From positions 1 through 64,000 of the forward strand of contig NZ_BPQT01000008.1 in assembly GCF_022179405.1 (NCBI RefSeq): a stretch of 64,000 nt of DNA, read 5' to 3'. Positions within the stretch are counted from its first letter, which is position 1, and every line of letters begins with the position of its first letter. The notes below the pieces were generated by a model. It was not told the DNA's origin and did no database searches. It saw nothing but the letters and a program-made list of their open reading frames with translations. Shown one piece after another: positions 25,588 to 36,122 of the stretch. A program made the translations under genes and the position numbers. Source of the stretch: Methylobacterium marchantiae (GTDB taxonomy: Bacteria > Pseudomonadota > Alphaproteobacteria > Rhizobiales > Beijerinckiaceae).

Positions 25588-25699
25588 CCTCATCCTGAGG
25601 TGCCGCGTCAGCGGCCTCGAAGGAGCCCTCCAGTGATCGTGACGCGCACTGGAGGGCTCCTTCGAGGCCTTCGCTGCGCTCTGGACGCCTCAGGATGAG
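25588..25699. repeat. Dispersed palindromic repeat, copy B (rnj-mce spacer)
   Basis: The element is bounded by CCTCATCCTGAGG (25588-25600) and CTCAGGATGAG ending at 25699. It contains a perfect 21-bp inverted repeat (25614-25634 with 25648-25668) around a 13-base loop. It is the best-formed copy in the window and lies in the mRNA between rnj and mce. Confidence 0.88.
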
Positions 25700-25747
25700 A
25701 TCGCGAGGTGGAACGGCGAGTTCATGCGCCGTTCCACCCTTACTGTC

Positions 25748-27424
25748 TCAAACCTCCACCACCTGCACGTGGCAGGCGGGCTTCTTGCCCCAGGCCTCGT
25801 TCACGGCGGAGCGGATCGCCCGATCGACGGCCTTCTCCACCGCCTCGGCATCCTTGCGCTTCTGCTTCGACAGGCCGCTCAGGGTCCGCGAGACCGCCTC
25901 GACGGCCACGTCCAGCATCGGCTGGCCGTTCTTGCCGCGATTGGGCAGGCCCATGATGTCGATGGCCGGCTCGCCCAGCACCTCGCCCTGGACGTCGATG
26001 GCGATGGCGACCGACACGACGCCGGCCTGCGAGAGCTTGCGGCGCTCGGGGATCGCCCGGTCCTTGGCGTCGATCAGGACGTTGCCGTCCTTGAACAGGC
26101 GCCCGGCCTTCACGTGATCGACGATCTCCGGAGTGCCGGGAGCGAGGCGCACGACGCTGCCGTTGCGAGCCTTGACGACGTTGCCGACACCCTGCGCCAG
26201 GGCGAAGCGGGCATGCTCGTCGAGATGGAGCGCCTCGCCATGGACGGGGATCGCCGTCTTCGGCCGGGTCCAGGCGTACATCTCGGCCATCTCGTCGCGG
26301 CGGGGGTGTCCGGAAACGTGGACGAGCTTCGTCCGGTCCGTCACCACCTCGATACCGGCATTGATCAGGTCGTTGATGATCGCGCCCACCGCCCGCTCGT
26401 TGCCGGGAATGGCACGCGAGGAGAAGATCACGCGGTCGCCCGAGGCGAGGGTGACGTCGGGATGGTCGTCACGGGAGACGCGGGCCAGGGCCGCGCGCTC
26501 TTCGCCCTGAGAGCCGGTGAGCAGGCAGACCACCTTGTCGCGGGGCAGGTAGCCGTAGCTGTCGGCCGAGCGGAAATCGGGCAGGCCGTCGAGGAAGCCG
26601 CATTCGCGGGCGACGCCGATGACCCGGTCCATGGCACGGCCCACCGCGATGACCTCGCGACCGCAATCGCGGGCGGCTTCGGCCACCGCCCGCATGCGGG
26701 CGACGTTGGAGGCGAAGGTGGTGACGGCGACGCGGTGCGGCGCCTCGGCGATCAGCTCGCGCAGGGTTGCGGCGACCTCGGCCTCGCTCGGGGAACGCCC
26801 CTCGCGTACGACGTTGGTCGAATCGCTGATCATGGCGAGGATGCCCTCGTCGCCGAGCTTGCGGAACGAGGCCTCGGAGGTGACGTCGCCGAGGATCGGC
26901 GTGGCGTCGAGCTTCCAGTCACCCGTATGCAGCACGAGGCCGTGCGCGGTGCGGATCGCGACAGCGTTCGATTCGGGGATCGAGTGCGAGACCGGGATGT
27001 ACTCGATCTCGAACGGCCCGACCCGGACGGGCTTGTGGGCGGCGATCTCGCGCAGGGTCACCTTGGGTGCGCCCGGCTCGCTGAGCTTGCGGGCTTCGAG
27101 CAGGTTCTTGGCGAAGCGGGTCGCGTAGACCGGCGCCTTCAGCTTGGGCCACAATTCACCGATGGCGCCGATATGGTCCTCGTGCGCATGGGTGATGAAG
27201 ATCGCCAGAAGATCGTCCCTGCGCTCCTCGATGAAGCTGAGATCCGGGAACATCAGGTCGATGCCCGGGAAACCCTCTTCCCCTGCGAACCCCATTCCAC
27301 AATCGACCATGATCCATTTGCGGTTCTTCACCGGCCCAAAGCCGTAGAGTGCCGCATTCATGCCGATCTCGCCCACGCCGCCGAGCGGCACGAAGACGAG
27401 TTCGTCTTGCCCTGTCGTCATCAC
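25748..27424 (-). CDS. rnj: Ribonuclease J
   Basis: The 558-residue metallo-beta-lactamase/beta-CASP nuclease handles mRNA decay and rRNA maturation. The zinc signature THAHEDHIGA is near residue 76. Further metal residues lie in PVSHSIPES and HTGDWKLD, beta-CASP motifs include ATTGSQGE-like LLTGSQGEERAAL, and HVSGHPRRDEMAEMY and PVHGEALHLDEHA are typical of RNase J. It follows birA by nine bases. Confidence 0.95.
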   Translation of the reverse strand: MMTTGQDELVFVPLGGVGEIGMNAALYGFGPVKNRKWIMVDCGMGFAGEEGFPGIDLMFPDLSFIEERRDDLLAIFITHAHEDHIGAIGELWPKLKAPVYATRFAKNLLEARKLSEPGAPKVTLREIAAHKPVRVGPFEIEYIPVSHSIPESNAVAIRTAHGLVLHTGDWKLDATPILGDVTSEASFRKLGDEGILAMISDSTNVVREGRSPSEAEVAATLRELIAEAPHRVAVTTFASNVARMRAVAEAARDCGREVIAVGRAMDRVIGVARECGFLDGLPDFRSADSYGYLPRDKVVCLLTGSQGEERAALARVSRDDHPDVTLASGDRVIFSSRAIPGNERAVGAIINDLINAGIEVVTDRTKLVHVSGHPRRDEMAEMYAWTRPKTAIPVHGEALHLDEHARFALAQGVGNVVKARNGSVVRLAPGTPEIVDHVKAGRLFKDGNVLIDAKDRAIPERRKLSQAGVVSVAIAIDVQGEVLGEPAIDIMGLPNRGKNGQPMLDVAVEAVSRTLSGLSKQKRKDAEAVEKAVDRAIRSAVNEAWGKKPACHVQVVEV

Positions 27425-27433
27425 TGTAAAACC

Positions 27434-28297
27434 TCAAGCCGCCGTCGCGGCCGAACCCAAATGCACCTCGCCCGCCGTCACGGTCCGTCGCGTCCCATCA
27501 TCCGATCGGACGACGAGCCGCCCCGCCTCGTCGATCGTCTCGAAAATTCCTTGCACGAAGTCGCCCCCGACCCGCACCGAGACCGGTGCGCCGATCCCGG
27601 CGGCGTTGTCGAGCCAGCGCTCGCGGATCGATGAGAATCCACGGCCCCGGTTCCATAATCGCGCAGCAGCGACGATCTCGTCCGACAAGTGGTCGAACAG
27701 ATCTTCGGCGCGCGTCTCGTACGGTATCTGACTGAGGCTTGTAGCGGGATAAGGCAAGTCCTGCGGTGACGCGGCGACGTTGACGCCGAATCCCATCACG
27801 GCCGAACGGCGCCCGCCGGGATGGGATTCCGCCTCCAGGAGAAGCCCCGCGAGCTTGGCACCGGAGGCCAGGACGTCGTTGGGCCATTTCAGGCGGAACG
27901 GGCACCCGCCACCAATCTTCCCACCGCCAACCTCATCCTGAGGGGGTTGGATCGCTCTCTTCAGTGCGGCGATCAACGCTACTCCTGCCACGAAGCCGAG
28001 GCTCGGGACATGCACCGGATCGACATCTGAGACCGGCCAGAGCAGGCTCGCGGTCAGGTTGCCGGGCAGGGATGCCCATGCGCTCCCCCTGCGGCCGCGC
28101 CCGGCCTCCTGCCTGTGAGCGACGACCCAGAGCGGCCCTCGCTCGCCTTGGCGCGCGAGTTCCATCGCCTGGGTGTTGGTCGAGCCGAGGCTTTCGTGAA
28201 CATGAAGCCGATGGCCGGCAGCTTTCGCCGCCGCGCCGAGCCGATAGTCCGGCCGATGATCCGCCAAAATCCTAGAACAGCGACTTGGCCGCGGCAC
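27434..28297 (-). CDS. birA: Biotin-[acetyl-CoA-carboxylase] ligase, single-domain BirA
   Basis: The catalytic BirA domain (about 280 residues) attaches biotin to acetyl-CoA carboxylase. Motifs are LGSTNTQAMELA, the biotin loop GRGRRGSAWASLPGNLTASLL, and FRLKWPNDVLASGAKLAGLLLE. The N-terminal DNA-binding domain of E. coli BirA is absent, so it should not act as a repressor. Just before the KWPND motif the protein has an extra Gly-rich stretch (PPQDEVGGGKIGGG) encoded by sequence containing the 13-bp core of the dispersed repeat. The start is uncertain: ATG 28297 overlaps nuoN by 26 bases, while TTG 28267 would start five bases after nuoN. It is cotranscribed with nuo. Confidence 0.92.
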   Translation of the reverse strand: MPRPSRCSRILADHRPDYRLGAAAKAAGHRLHVHESLGSTNTQAMELARQGERGPLWVVAHRQEAGRGRRGSAWASLPGNLTASLLWPVSDVDPVHVPSLGFVAGVALIAALKRAIQPPQDEVGGGKIGGGCPFRLKWPNDVLASGAKLAGLLLEAESHPGGRRSAVMGFGVNVAASPQDLPYPATSLSQIPYETRAEDLFDHLSDEIVAAARLWNRGRGFSSIRERWLDNAAGIGAPVSVRVGGDFVQGIFETIDEAGRLVVRSDDGTRRTVTAGEVHLGSAATAA

Positions 28298-29714
28298 CCG
28301 CCGCGCTGACGAGGGGAGACGGCACGAGGAAGAACAGCACCACGACCGCGCTCGACAAGCCGAGCACGATGCGAAGACCCGGCGGCATCGCCTCGTAGGG
28401 GGCGGTCGGTTCGTCGAAATACATCACCTTGACCAGGCGCAGGTAGTAGAACGCGCCGACCACGCTGGTGACGACGCCGACGACCGCGAGGCCGACGAGA
28501 TCCGCCTTGATGGCCGCAGCGAAGACGTAGAACTTGCCGAAGAATCCCGCGAGCGGCGGGATGCCGGCCAGCGAGAACATCATTGCGGCGAGGCAGAAGG
28601 CCAGGACCGGATGGGTCCGCGACAGGCCCGAGAGGTCGTCCACCGTCTCGTACATCTGGCCGCCGCGGCGCAGGGAGAGGATCACCGCGAAGGCACCGAG
28701 CGTCATGGCGAGGTAGATGATCATGTAGATCACCACGCCACGGATGCCTTCCTCCGAAGCGGCAGCCAGCCCGATCAGGGCGTAGCCGATATTGCCGATG
28801 GAGGAATAGGCCATCAGGCGCTTGATCGAGCGCTGGCCGATGGCAGCGAAGGAGCCGAGCGCCATGGAGGCGATGGCGACGAAGACGATGATCTGTTGCC
28901 AGATGGCGGTGACGTCCGGGAAGGCGCCGATGAAGATGCGCACCGTCATCGCCACCGCGGCCATCTTCGGCGCCGAGGCGAAGAAGGCCGTCACCGGCGT
29001 CGGCGAGCCCTCGTAGACGTCAGGCGTCCACATGTGGAACGGCACAGCCGACATCTTGAAGGCGACGCCGGCGGCCACGAAGACGATGCCGAGGACGATG
29101 CCGAGACCGGCATTGTCGTTGAGTGCCGAGACGATGCCGGGGAAGGAGACGGTCCCGGTGAAGCCGTAGACCAGCGACGAGCCGTAGAGCAGCATGCCCG
29201 AGGACAGCGCGCCGAGGACGAAGTACTTCAGCCCGGCTTCCGTCGATTTCAGGTTGTCGCGATGGAAGGCGGCGATGACGTAGGCCGCGAGCGACTGCAG
29301 TTCGAGGCCGAGATAGAGGGCGATCAGGTCGTTGGCGGACGCCATCACCATCATGCCGATGGTGCAGAGCACAATCAGGATCGGGAACTCGAACCGGTCG
29401 ATGCGCTCACGCTGAAAGTAGTCGCGCGAGAGCAGGATCGTGGCGGCCGAGCCGAGTAGGATCAGCGCCTTCATCACCTTCGAGAAATTGTCGATGATGA
29501 ACGAGCCGTTGAGGGTGGTGACCTTGGCACCCGATTGCGACACGACCACGAAGAAGGCCAGGATCAGCAGCACGAGCGCGCCGACATTGACGCTCTCCAC
29601 CGAGCGTTCGCCGCGGAAGGCGCCGTAGAGGATCAGCGCCAGAACACCGATGGCGAGGATCAGCTCCGGCATCACCGGCGAGAGCGAGGGCAGGACGGCC
29701 TGGATAGCGGTCAT
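28272..29714 (-). CDS. nuoN: NADH-quinone oxidoreductase subunit N
   Basis: The 480-residue antiporter-like subunit of complex I has about 14 membrane helices. Family features include the early ELILAIGVLALILYGAF helix and the central YFVLGALSSGMLLYGSSLVYG stretch with the conserved Lys-containing half-channel helices. The LMAYSSIGNIGYALIGLA helix and the GGFFGKFYVF-type stretch (AGFFGKFYVFAAAI) also match. It translocates protons in the membrane arm and is the last nuo gene, 14 bases after nuoM. Confidence 0.96.
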   Translation of the reverse strand: MTAIQAVLPSLSPVMPELILAIGVLALILYGAFRGERSVESVNVGALVLLILAFFVVVSQSGAKVTTLNGSFIIDNFSKVMKALILLGSAATILLSRDYFQRERIDRFEFPILIVLCTIGMMVMASANDLIALYLGLELQSLAAYVIAAFHRDNLKSTEAGLKYFVLGALSSGMLLYGSSLVYGFTGTVSFPGIVSALNDNAGLGIVLGIVFVAAGVAFKMSAVPFHMWTPDVYEGSPTPVTAFFASAPKMAAVAMTVRIFIGAFPDVTAIWQQIIVFVAIASMALGSFAAIGQRSIKRLMAYSSIGNIGYALIGLAAASEEGIRGVVIYMIIYLAMTLGAFAVILSLRRGGQMYETVDDLSGLSRTHPVLAFCLAAMMFSLAGIPPLAGFFGKFYVFAAAIKADLVGLAVVGVVTSVVGAFYYLRLVKVMYFDEPTAPYEAMPPGLRIVLGLSSAVVVLFFLVPSPLVSAAGAAAKSLF

Positions 29715-29728
29715 CGACGATACGACCT

Positions 29729-31249
29729 TCAGCGCGCCACGGGCGGGACGACCGCCGCGGTCTGCGTGTTCGAGAGCGCGGTCCTCATGCTCTGCATCAG
29801 CGCCTCCGTCGAGGGGGCGAAGGTGTCGAGGATGGGCGCGGGATGCACGCCGTAGTAGATCGTCAGGGCCACGAGCGGCGCGATGATGATCTTCTCACGG
29901 AGATCGAGGTCGAGGATGCCCTGCAGGTTGGGCTTCTCGAGCTTGCCGTAGATCACCCTCGCATAGAGCCAGAGGGCGTAGCCCGCCGAGAGGATGATGC
30001 CGAAGACCGAGAAGAACGCCACGGTGGGGTTGGCCTTGAAGGCACCCATCATGGCGAGGAACTCGCCGACGAAGCCCGACGTGCCCGGCAGGCCGACATT
30101 GGCCATGGTGAACACCATCATAGCGGCCGCATAGAGCGGCATCCGCTTCACGAGGCCGCCATAGGCTGCGATCTCGCGAGTGTGCATCCGGTCGTAGACC
30201 ACGCCGACACAGAGGAAGAGCGCGCCGGAGACGATTCCGTGGGAGATCATCAGGAACAGGGCGCCCTGGATGCCCTGCTCGTTGAGGGTGAACAGGCCGA
30301 GCGTGACGAAGCCCATATGGGCCACCGACGAATAGGCGATCAGCTTCTTGATGTCGGTCTGCATCAGCGCGATCAGCGAGGTGAAGATGATCGCGGTGAC
30401 CGAGAGCGCGAAGACGAACGGCGCGAAATAGGCCGAAGCGTCCGGGAACATCGGCAGCGAGATCCGGATGAAGCCGTAGCCGCCCATCTTGAGCAGGATG
30501 CCGGCGAGGATCACCGAACCGGCGGTGGGTGCCTCCACATGCGCATCCGGCAGCCAGGTATGGACCGGCCACATCGGCATCTTCACCGCGAAGGAGGCGA
30601 AGAAGGCGAGCCACAGCCAGTATTGCATGCCGACGGGGAAGCGGGTGTGCAGCAGGGTCGGGATGTCGGTGGTGCCGGCGTGCCAGTACATCGCCATGAT
30701 GGCGAGCAGCATGAGCACCGAGCCGAGCAGTGTGTAGAGGAAGAACTTGAAGCTGGCGTAGATGCGCCGCTTTCCGCCCCAGATGCCGATGATGAGAAAC
30801 ATCGGGATCAGGCCGGCCTCGAAGAACAGGTAGAACAGCACCAGGTCGAGGGAGCAGAACACGCCGATCATCGTCGTCTCGAGGACGAGGAAGGCGACGA
30901 AATACTCCTTCACCCGGGTGTTCACCGAGAGCCACGAGGCGCCGATGCAGAACGGCATCAGGAACGTGGTGAGCAGGATCAGCGGCATCGAGAAGCCGTC
31001 CACGCCCAGCTTGAACTTGATCGTCTCGGCGAGCCAACCATGGGTCTCGATGAGCTGGAAGCTCGAGGTCGAGGGGTCGAACCGGCCCCAGGCGACGAGG
31101 CTGAGGAGGAAGGTCACGATGGTGGTCGCGAGCGCCGCCCAGCGGGCGTTACGCTTCACGCTCTCGGATTCGTTGCCGAGGGTCAGGATGAAGGCCGCAC
31201 CGCAGAGCGGCACGATCAGCAGGCCTGAGAGAATGCCGAGGCCGAACAT
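29729..31249 (-). CDS. nuoM: NADH-quinone oxidoreductase subunit M
   Basis: The 506-residue antiporter-like subunit is recognisable by [21 protein letters not shown] (with the key Glu), [46 protein letters not shown] and [15 protein letters not shown]. These carry the Lys/Glu residues of the proton path. It has about 14 membrane helices and lies 47 bases after nuoL in the operon. Confidence 0.97.
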   Translation of the reverse strand: MFGLGILSGLLIVPLCGAAFILTLGNESESVKRNARWAALATTIVTFLLSLVAWGRFDPSTSSFQLIETHGWLAETIKFKLGVDGFSMPLILLTTFLMPFCIGASWLSVNTRVKEYFVAFLVLETTMIGVFCSLDLVLFYLFFEAGLIPMFLIIGIWGGKRRIYASFKFFLYTLLGSVLMLLAIMAMYWHAGTTDIPTLLHTRFPVGMQYWLWLAFFASFAVKMPMWPVHTWLPDAHVEAPTAGSVILAGILLKMGGYGFIRISLPMFPDASAYFAPFVFALSVTAIIFTSLIALMQTDIKKLIAYSSVAHMGFVTLGLFTLNEQGIQGALFLMISHGIVSGALFLCVGVVYDRMHTREIAAYGGLVKRMPLYAAAMMVFTMANVGLPGTSGFVGEFLAMMGAFKANPTVAFFSVFGIILSAGYALWLYARVIYGKLEKPNLQGILDLDLREKIIIAPLVALTIYYGVHPAPILDTFAPSTEALMQSMRTALSNTQTAAVVPPVAR

Positions 31250-31296
31250 CTAGCGGGCACTCCGATACGTGGTGGCGGCCGTCACTGCGCGAGCCA

Positions 31297-33402
31297 TCAA
31301 TGCGTCACCTTGGGCATGCCGGTGAGCATGTACCAGCTGATGAGGCCGGCGACGCCGATGAGCATGACGAAAGCATAGTGGTAGACGTAACCGGTCTGGA
31401 GCCGGACCACGCCGCGGGTGACGTCGAGCACGCGCGTGGCGATGCCGTCGGGACCGAGCCCGTCGATGACGCGGCCATCGCCCTCCTTCCAGAGGAACTT
31501 CCCGAAACCCTTGGCCGGACGGACGAAGATCCGGTCGTAGAGCTCGTCGAAATACCACTTGTTGAGCAGGAAGCGGTACAGGCTCGGCTGCTGGGCAGCG
31601 AGCTGGCCGGGCAGTTCCGGGCGGCGGATATACATCCAGAAAGCCAGGACGAAGCCGGTCATCAGCATGATGAAGGGCGAGTAGGTCACCAGAGCCGGCA
31701 CCGAATGGATGTCGTGCATGATGTGGTTGTCGGGGCCGTGGCCGAGCGCATGGCCCCAGAACGTCTCCATGCCGTCGCCGATGAAGCGGTTCTTGAAGAT
31801 CAGGCCGGCGAACAGCGCGCCGAAGGCGAGGATCGCGAGAGGGATCGTCATCACCAGCGGGCTCTCATGCGGCGTGTGCGCATGGTCGTGATGTTCGATC
31901 GCGCTATGCGAGGCCGGCTCGACGTCGTGGCCCTTGTCGTCATGGGCTACGCCCTCGTGGTGACCCGGCGCGCCGTCGGCCTGAACCGCCGAAGACGCGT
32001 GCGCAACGGCCGGCGTCGCGTGGTGGCCGTCGTGATGAGCGGCGCCGTGTCCCGCCCAGCGGGCCGGACCCTCGAAGGTCATGAAGAACAGGCGCCAGGA
32101 ATAGAACGAGGTCATCAAGGCGGCGATGACGGTCGCGAGGAAGGCCAGCGTGTGGCCCGGTCGCGTCGAGGCATAGGCCGCCTCAATGATCGCGTCCTTC
32201 GAATAGTAGCCGGCGGTGAAGGGGAAACCGATCAGCGCCAGGGTACCGATGGTCATCATGGCGGAGGTGAAGGGGATGTAGCGGCGCAGCGCCCCCATGT
32301 TCCGCATGTCCTGCTCGTGATGCATCGCGTGGATGACCGAACCGGCGCCGAGGAACAGCAGCGCCTTGAAGAAGGCATGGGTGAAGAGGTGGAACACGGC
32401 GGCCGAATAGGCGCCGACGCCGAGGGCCACGAACATGTAGCCGAGCTGCGAGCAGGTCGAGTAGGCGATGACGCGCTTGATGTCGTTCTGCACCATGCCG
32501 ATCGTGGCCGCGAAGAACGCGGTGATGCCGCCGATGACCGTTACGACGATGAGCGCGTTGGGGGCCACCTCGAACAGCGGCGACAGGCGCGCCACCATGA
32601 ACACGCCGGCGGTGACCATGGTCGCGGCGTGGATCAGGGCGGAGACCGGGGTCGGTCCCTCCATCGCGTCGGGCAGCCAGGTGTGGAGCAGGAACTGCGC
32701 CGACTTGCCCATGGCGCCCATGAACAGGAGCAGGCACGCCAGCGTCATGGCGTTCCAGTCGTAGCCGAGGAAGTGGAAGGTCGCGTCCTTGAGCTCATTG
32801 GCGCGCGGCAGGATGCCGTCGAAGGCCACCGACCCGAACAGGACGAAGACGAGGAAGATGCCCAGCGAGAAGCCGAAATCGCCGACGCGGTTGACGATGA
32901 AGGCCTTCATCGCGGCCGCGTTGGCGGAAGGCTTCTCGTACCAGAATCCGATCAGCAGATAGGAGGCGAGGCCGACGCCCTCCCAGCCGAAGAACATCTG
33001 CACGAGGTTGTCGGACGTCACCAGCATCAGCATGGCGAAGGTGAACAGCGACAGGTAGGCGAAGAAGCGCGGCCGGTGCGGATCCTCCTCCATGTAGCCC
33101 ACGGAGTAGAGATGGACGAGGGTCGAGACCGTGGTCACCACCACCAGCATCACAACGGTGAGCGTGTCGATGCGGAAGGCCCAGTCGACCACGAGGTCGC
33201 CGGCCGTGAACCAGGTCGCCACCTGCACGCGGGTGGCGTGATCCGAGCCCGGGACCTCGAAGAAGGCGCCCCAGGACAGGAGGGCGGAGAAGGCGAGGAA
33301 GCCGGTGGTGATGTACTCGCACACGCGAGGACCCAGCTGGCGCCCGAACAGGCCGGCGAGCAGGGCTCCGATGAGCGGGAAGAAGACGATCGCGTGATAC
33401 AT
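31297..33402 (-). CDS. nuoL: NADH-quinone oxidoreductase subunit L
   Basis: The 701-residue antiporter-like subunit is the most distal proton channel, with the long lateral helix at its C-terminus. Motifs include [59 protein letters not shown] and [21 protein letters not shown]. Between residues about 446 and 512 there is a hydrophilic loop containing roughly 16 histidines (for example [19 protein letters not shown]). This lies between the core helices and the lateral-helix region and is longer than in E. coli NuoL. The subunit is otherwise of normal alphaproteobacterial length. Confidence 0.97.
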   Translation of the reverse strand: MYHAIVFFPLIGALLAGLFGRQLGPRVCEYITTGFLAFSALLSWGAFFEVPGSDHATRVQVATWFTAGDLVVDWAFRIDTLTVVMLVVVTTVSTLVHLYSVGYMEEDPHRPRFFAYLSLFTFAMLMLVTSDNLVQMFFGWEGVGLASYLLIGFWYEKPSANAAAMKAFIVNRVGDFGFSLGIFLVFVLFGSVAFDGILPRANELKDATFHFLGYDWNAMTLACLLLFMGAMGKSAQFLLHTWLPDAMEGPTPVSALIHAATMVTAGVFMVARLSPLFEVAPNALIVVTVIGGITAFFAATIGMVQNDIKRVIAYSTCSQLGYMFVALGVGAYSAAVFHLFTHAFFKALLFLGAGSVIHAMHHEQDMRNMGALRRYIPFTSAMMTIGTLALIGFPFTAGYYSKDAIIEAAYASTRPGHTLAFLATVIAALMTSFYSWRLFFMTFEGPARWAGHGAAHHDGHHATPAVAHASSAVQADGAPGHHEGVAHDDKGHDVEPASHSAIEHHDHAHTPHESPLVMTIPLAILAFGALFAGLIFKNRFIGDGMETFWGHALGHGPDNHIMHDIHSVPALVTYSPFIMLMTGFVLAFWMYIRRPELPGQLAAQQPSLYRFLLNKWYFDELYDRIFVRPAKGFGKFLWKEGDGRVIDGLGPDGIATRVLDVTRGVVRLQTGYVYHYAFVMLIGVAGLISWYMLTGMPKVTH

Positions 33403-33504
33403 CGCTGGCTGGCCCGGCCTCCGGAAGCGTGCCGGATGACCGGCCTCGCTCCATGTTCGTCTAGGGGATCGCGCGGCGCGCCGCGCGGCTCGGCATGTGG
33501 ATGA

Positions 33505-33810
33505 TCAGCCCTTCATCATGTTCACGTCCTCCACCGCGATGGAGCCGCGGTTTCGGAAGAACACGACGAGGATGGCGAGCCCGATGGCCGCTTCTGCCGC
33601 CGCCACCGTGAGCACGAAGAGGGCGAAGACCTGGCCGGTGATGTCGTTGAGGTGGGTGGAGAACGCCACGAGGTTGATGTTCACGGCGAGCAGGATCAGC
33701 TCCACCGACATCAGGATGACGATGATGTTCTTGCGGTTCACGAAGATGCCGAGCACGCCGAGCGTGAACAGGATCGCCGCCACCGTGAGGTAATGGCTCA
33801 AGCCGATCAT
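33505..33810 (-). CDS. nuoK: NADH-quinone oxidoreductase subunit K
   Basis: The 101-residue subunit has three membrane helices, with the two membrane-embedded Glu residues seen in [20 protein letters not shown] and [19 protein letters not shown]. Start ATG 33810 ([10 protein letters not shown]) gives the usual length of about 101; an upstream ATG at 33852 would overlap nuoJ and is rejected. Confidence 0.95.
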   Translation of the reverse strand: MIGLSHYLTVAAILFTLGVLGIFVNRKNIIVILMSVELILLAVNINLVAFSTHLNDITGQVFALFVLTVAAAEAAIGLAILVVFFRNRGSIAVEDVNMMKG

Positions 33811-33838
33811 GAGCGCTGATCCTTCTCTGGAGCCGACA

Positions 33839-34459
33839 TCAGACCTCGACACCCTGGCGCGAGGGCACCTTGCGGGTCTCGACCGCCATCTCCTGCGTCC
33901 GGGCGTTCTGAACGGAAATGTTCTGGCGCTTCACGCCCGGCCGGTCACGCAGGGTGAGCACGATCGCGCCGATCATCGCCACCAGCAGGATCAGTCCGGC
34001 CAGTTGGAAGAAGAAGACGTAGTCGGTGTAGAGCACGCGCCCGAGCATCTGGGTGTTGGTGACGCCCTCGACATTGGCGAGCGGGCCGAGCGGCGCCTGC
34101 ATCAGGCCGGGATCGATGGTCCAGGAACCGACGACCAGCAGCAGTTCGATCAGGAAGATCGCCCCGATCAGGGCACCGACCGGCAGGTATTGCTGGAAGC
34201 CCTGCCGCAGCTGCGCGAAATCCACGTCGAGCATCATCACGACGAAGAGGAACAGCACGGCGACGGCGCCGACATAGACGACGACGAGGATCATCGCCAG
34301 GAACTCGGCGCCCATCAGGACGAACAGGCCGGCCGCGTTGACGAAGGCCAGGATGAGAAAGAGCACCGACGCGACCGGGTTGCGCGAGGTGATGACCATG
34401 AACGCGGACGCGATCGCGATGCCGGCGAACAGGTAGAAGAAGGCTGCGGCTGCACTCAT
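33839..34459 (-). CDS. nuoJ: NADH-quinone oxidoreductase subunit J
   Basis: The 206-residue subunit has five membrane helices, including the flexible third helix around [25 protein letters not shown], where the pi-bulge near [11 protein letters not shown] is conserved. The C-terminus is a short soluble tail ([19 protein letters not shown]). It couples quinone chemistry to the proton pumps together with NuoH and NuoK. Start ATG 34459; a spacer of 121 bases separates it from nuoI. Confidence 0.95.
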   Translation of the reverse strand: MSAAAAFFYLFAGIAIASAFMVITSRNPVASVLFLILAFVNAAGLFVLMGAEFLAMILVVVYVGAVAVLFLFVVMMLDVDFAQLRQGFQQYLPVGALIGAIFLIELLLVVGSWTIDPGLMQAPLGPLANVEGVTNTQMLGRVLYTDYVFFFQLAGLILLVAMIGAIVLTLRDRPGVKRQNISVQNARTQEMAVETRKVPSRQGVEV

Positions 34460-34580
34460 GCGATTATGGAGATCAGCCGTCCCGAGGACGGCCCCTTCTG
34501 CCGAAAGTCAAACCGGCCCGTGCAGGCCGCCCGTCTATAGAACCCACCCCTGCGGTGCACAACCGCCGGAGCCCCCCTGA

Positions 34581-35069
34581 TCACCGGTATGGCGCGTCCA
34601 CCGCGAGGTTCCGCGCGATCTCGCGTTCCCAGCGGTCGCCATTCAGGAGGAGCTTGTCCTTGTCGTAGAGAAGCTCCTCGCGAGTCTCCACCGAGAACTC
34701 GAGATTCGGGCCCTCGACGATGGCATCCACCGGGCAGGCCTCCTGGCACATGCCGCAATAGATGCACTTCACCATGTCGATGTCGTAGCGCGTGGTGCGC
34801 CGCGTGCCGTCGTTGCGGCGCGGGCCGGCCTCGATGGTGATGGCCTGCGCCGGGCAGATCGCCTCGCACAGCTTGCAGGCGATGCAGCGCTCCTCACCGT
34901 TGGGATAGCGGCGGAGCGCATGCTCGCCGCGAAAGCGCGGCCCGCGATGCCCCATCTCGAAGGGGTAGTTGATCGTGGCCTTCGGCTTGAAGAAATAGCG
35001 CATGGCGAGGGCGAACCCCGACACGAACTCCTTCAGCAGCAGACCCTTAGCGACCTGATCGAGCTTCAT
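34581..35069 (-). CDS. nuoI: NADH-quinone oxidoreductase subunit I (two 4Fe-4S)
   Basis: The 162-residue TYKY subunit has two ferredoxin motifs, [12 protein letters not shown] (near residue 62) and [12 protein letters not shown] (near residue 101). These ligate clusters N6a and N6b that pass electrons towards NuoB. The amphipathic N-terminus ([19 protein letters not shown]) contacts the membrane. It is preceded by nuoH with a 24-base gap. Confidence 0.97.
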   Translation of the reverse strand: MKLDQVAKGLLLKEFVSGFALAMRYFFKPKATINYPFEMGHRGPRFRGEHALRRYPNGEERCIACKLCEAICPAQAITIEAGPRRNDGTRRTTRYDIDMVKCIYCGMCQEACPVDAIVEGPNLEFSVETREELLYDKDKLLLNGDRWEREIARNLAVDAPYR

Positions 35070-35093
35070 GGCTCGGATCTCCGTGAGGGGTTG

Positions 35094-36110
35094 TCAAACA
35101 CCCGGCGCGAGGCCAGTGAGCTTGAGGACAAAGGCGACGACGACGACCGAGACGAGCGAGAGCGGAAGGAACACCTTCCAGCCGAGGCGCATGAGCTGGT
35201 CGTAGCGGTAGCGGGGCACCATGGCCTTCACCATGGCGATCATGAAGAACAGGAAGCTCGCCTTCAGGGCGAACCAGATCAGCCCGGGCACCCAGGTGAA
35301 GGGCGCGAACGGGATCGGCGAGAGCCATCCGCCGAGGAACAGCACGGTTCCCAAGGCGCACATGGTCATGATCGCCACGTACTCGCCGAGCATGAACAGC
35401 AGGTAGGGCGTCGAGGAATACTCGACCATGTAGCCGGCGACCAACTCCGATTCGGCCTCCGGCAGGTCGAAGGGAGGGCGGTTGGTCTCCGCGAGCGCGG
35501 AGACGAAGAACACCACGAACATTGGGAACAGCCACAGCCAATACCAGCCGAGGATGCCGAGGGAGGTGTCCTGCGCCATGACGATGCGCGAGAGGTTGAG
35601 CGAGCCGGCGCAGAGCAGCACGCAGATGATCACGAAGCCCAAGCTGACTTCGTAGGAGATCATCTGCGCGGCGGAGCGCAGAGCGCCGAGGAAGGCGTAT
35701 TTCGAGTTCGAGGCCCAGCCGCCCATCAACACGCCGTAGACGCCGAGCGACGAGATCGCGAAGATGTAGGTGATGCCGACATTGAGGTCGGCGATGGCCC
35801 AACCCTCTGCCAGCGGGATCACTGCCCAGGCCGCGAGCGCCAGGGTGGCGAAGACCAGAGGCGCCAGCAGGAACAGCGCTTTGTTGGCGCCGGCCGGAAT
35901 CACCGGCTCCTTCAGCACGAATTTCAGAAGATCGGCGAAGGACTGGAACAGGCCCCAGGGCCCGACGACGTTGGGGCCGCGGCGCAGCTGCACCGCCGCC
36001 CAAATCTTGCGATCGGCCAGCAACGCGTAGGCGATGAAGACGAGAAGCAGCGCCAGGAGCACGAAGCTCTTGAGGATCAGCAGCAGGACGGTGCCCACGA
36101 TTTCCAGCAT
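35094..36110 (-). CDS. nuoH: NADH-quinone oxidoreductase subunit H
   Basis: The 338-residue membrane subunit has eight helices and forms much of the quinone-binding chamber. Characteristic parts are [60 protein letters not shown] (the Glu-rich loop facing the quinone site) and LFFLGGW-like [11 protein letters not shown]. It follows nuoG by 12 bases. Confidence 0.97.
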   Translation of the reverse strand: MLEIVGTVLLLILKSFVLLALLLVFIAYALLADRKIWAAVQLRRGPNVVGPWGLFQSFADLLKFVLKEPVIPAGANKALFLLAPLVFATLALAAWAVIPLAEGWAIADLNVGITYIFAISSLGVYGVLMGGWASNSKYAFLGALRSAAQMISYEVSLGFVIICVLLCAGSLNLSRIVMAQDTSLGILGWYWLWLFPMFVVFFVSALAETNRPPFDLPEAESELVAGYMVEYSSTPYLLFMLGEYVAIMTMCALGTVLFLGGWLSPIPFAPFTWVPGLIWFALKASFLFFMIAMVKAMVPRYRYDQLMRLGWKVFLPLSLVSVVVVAFVLKLTGLAPGV

Positions 36111-36122
36111 GGTCGGCAGCCC

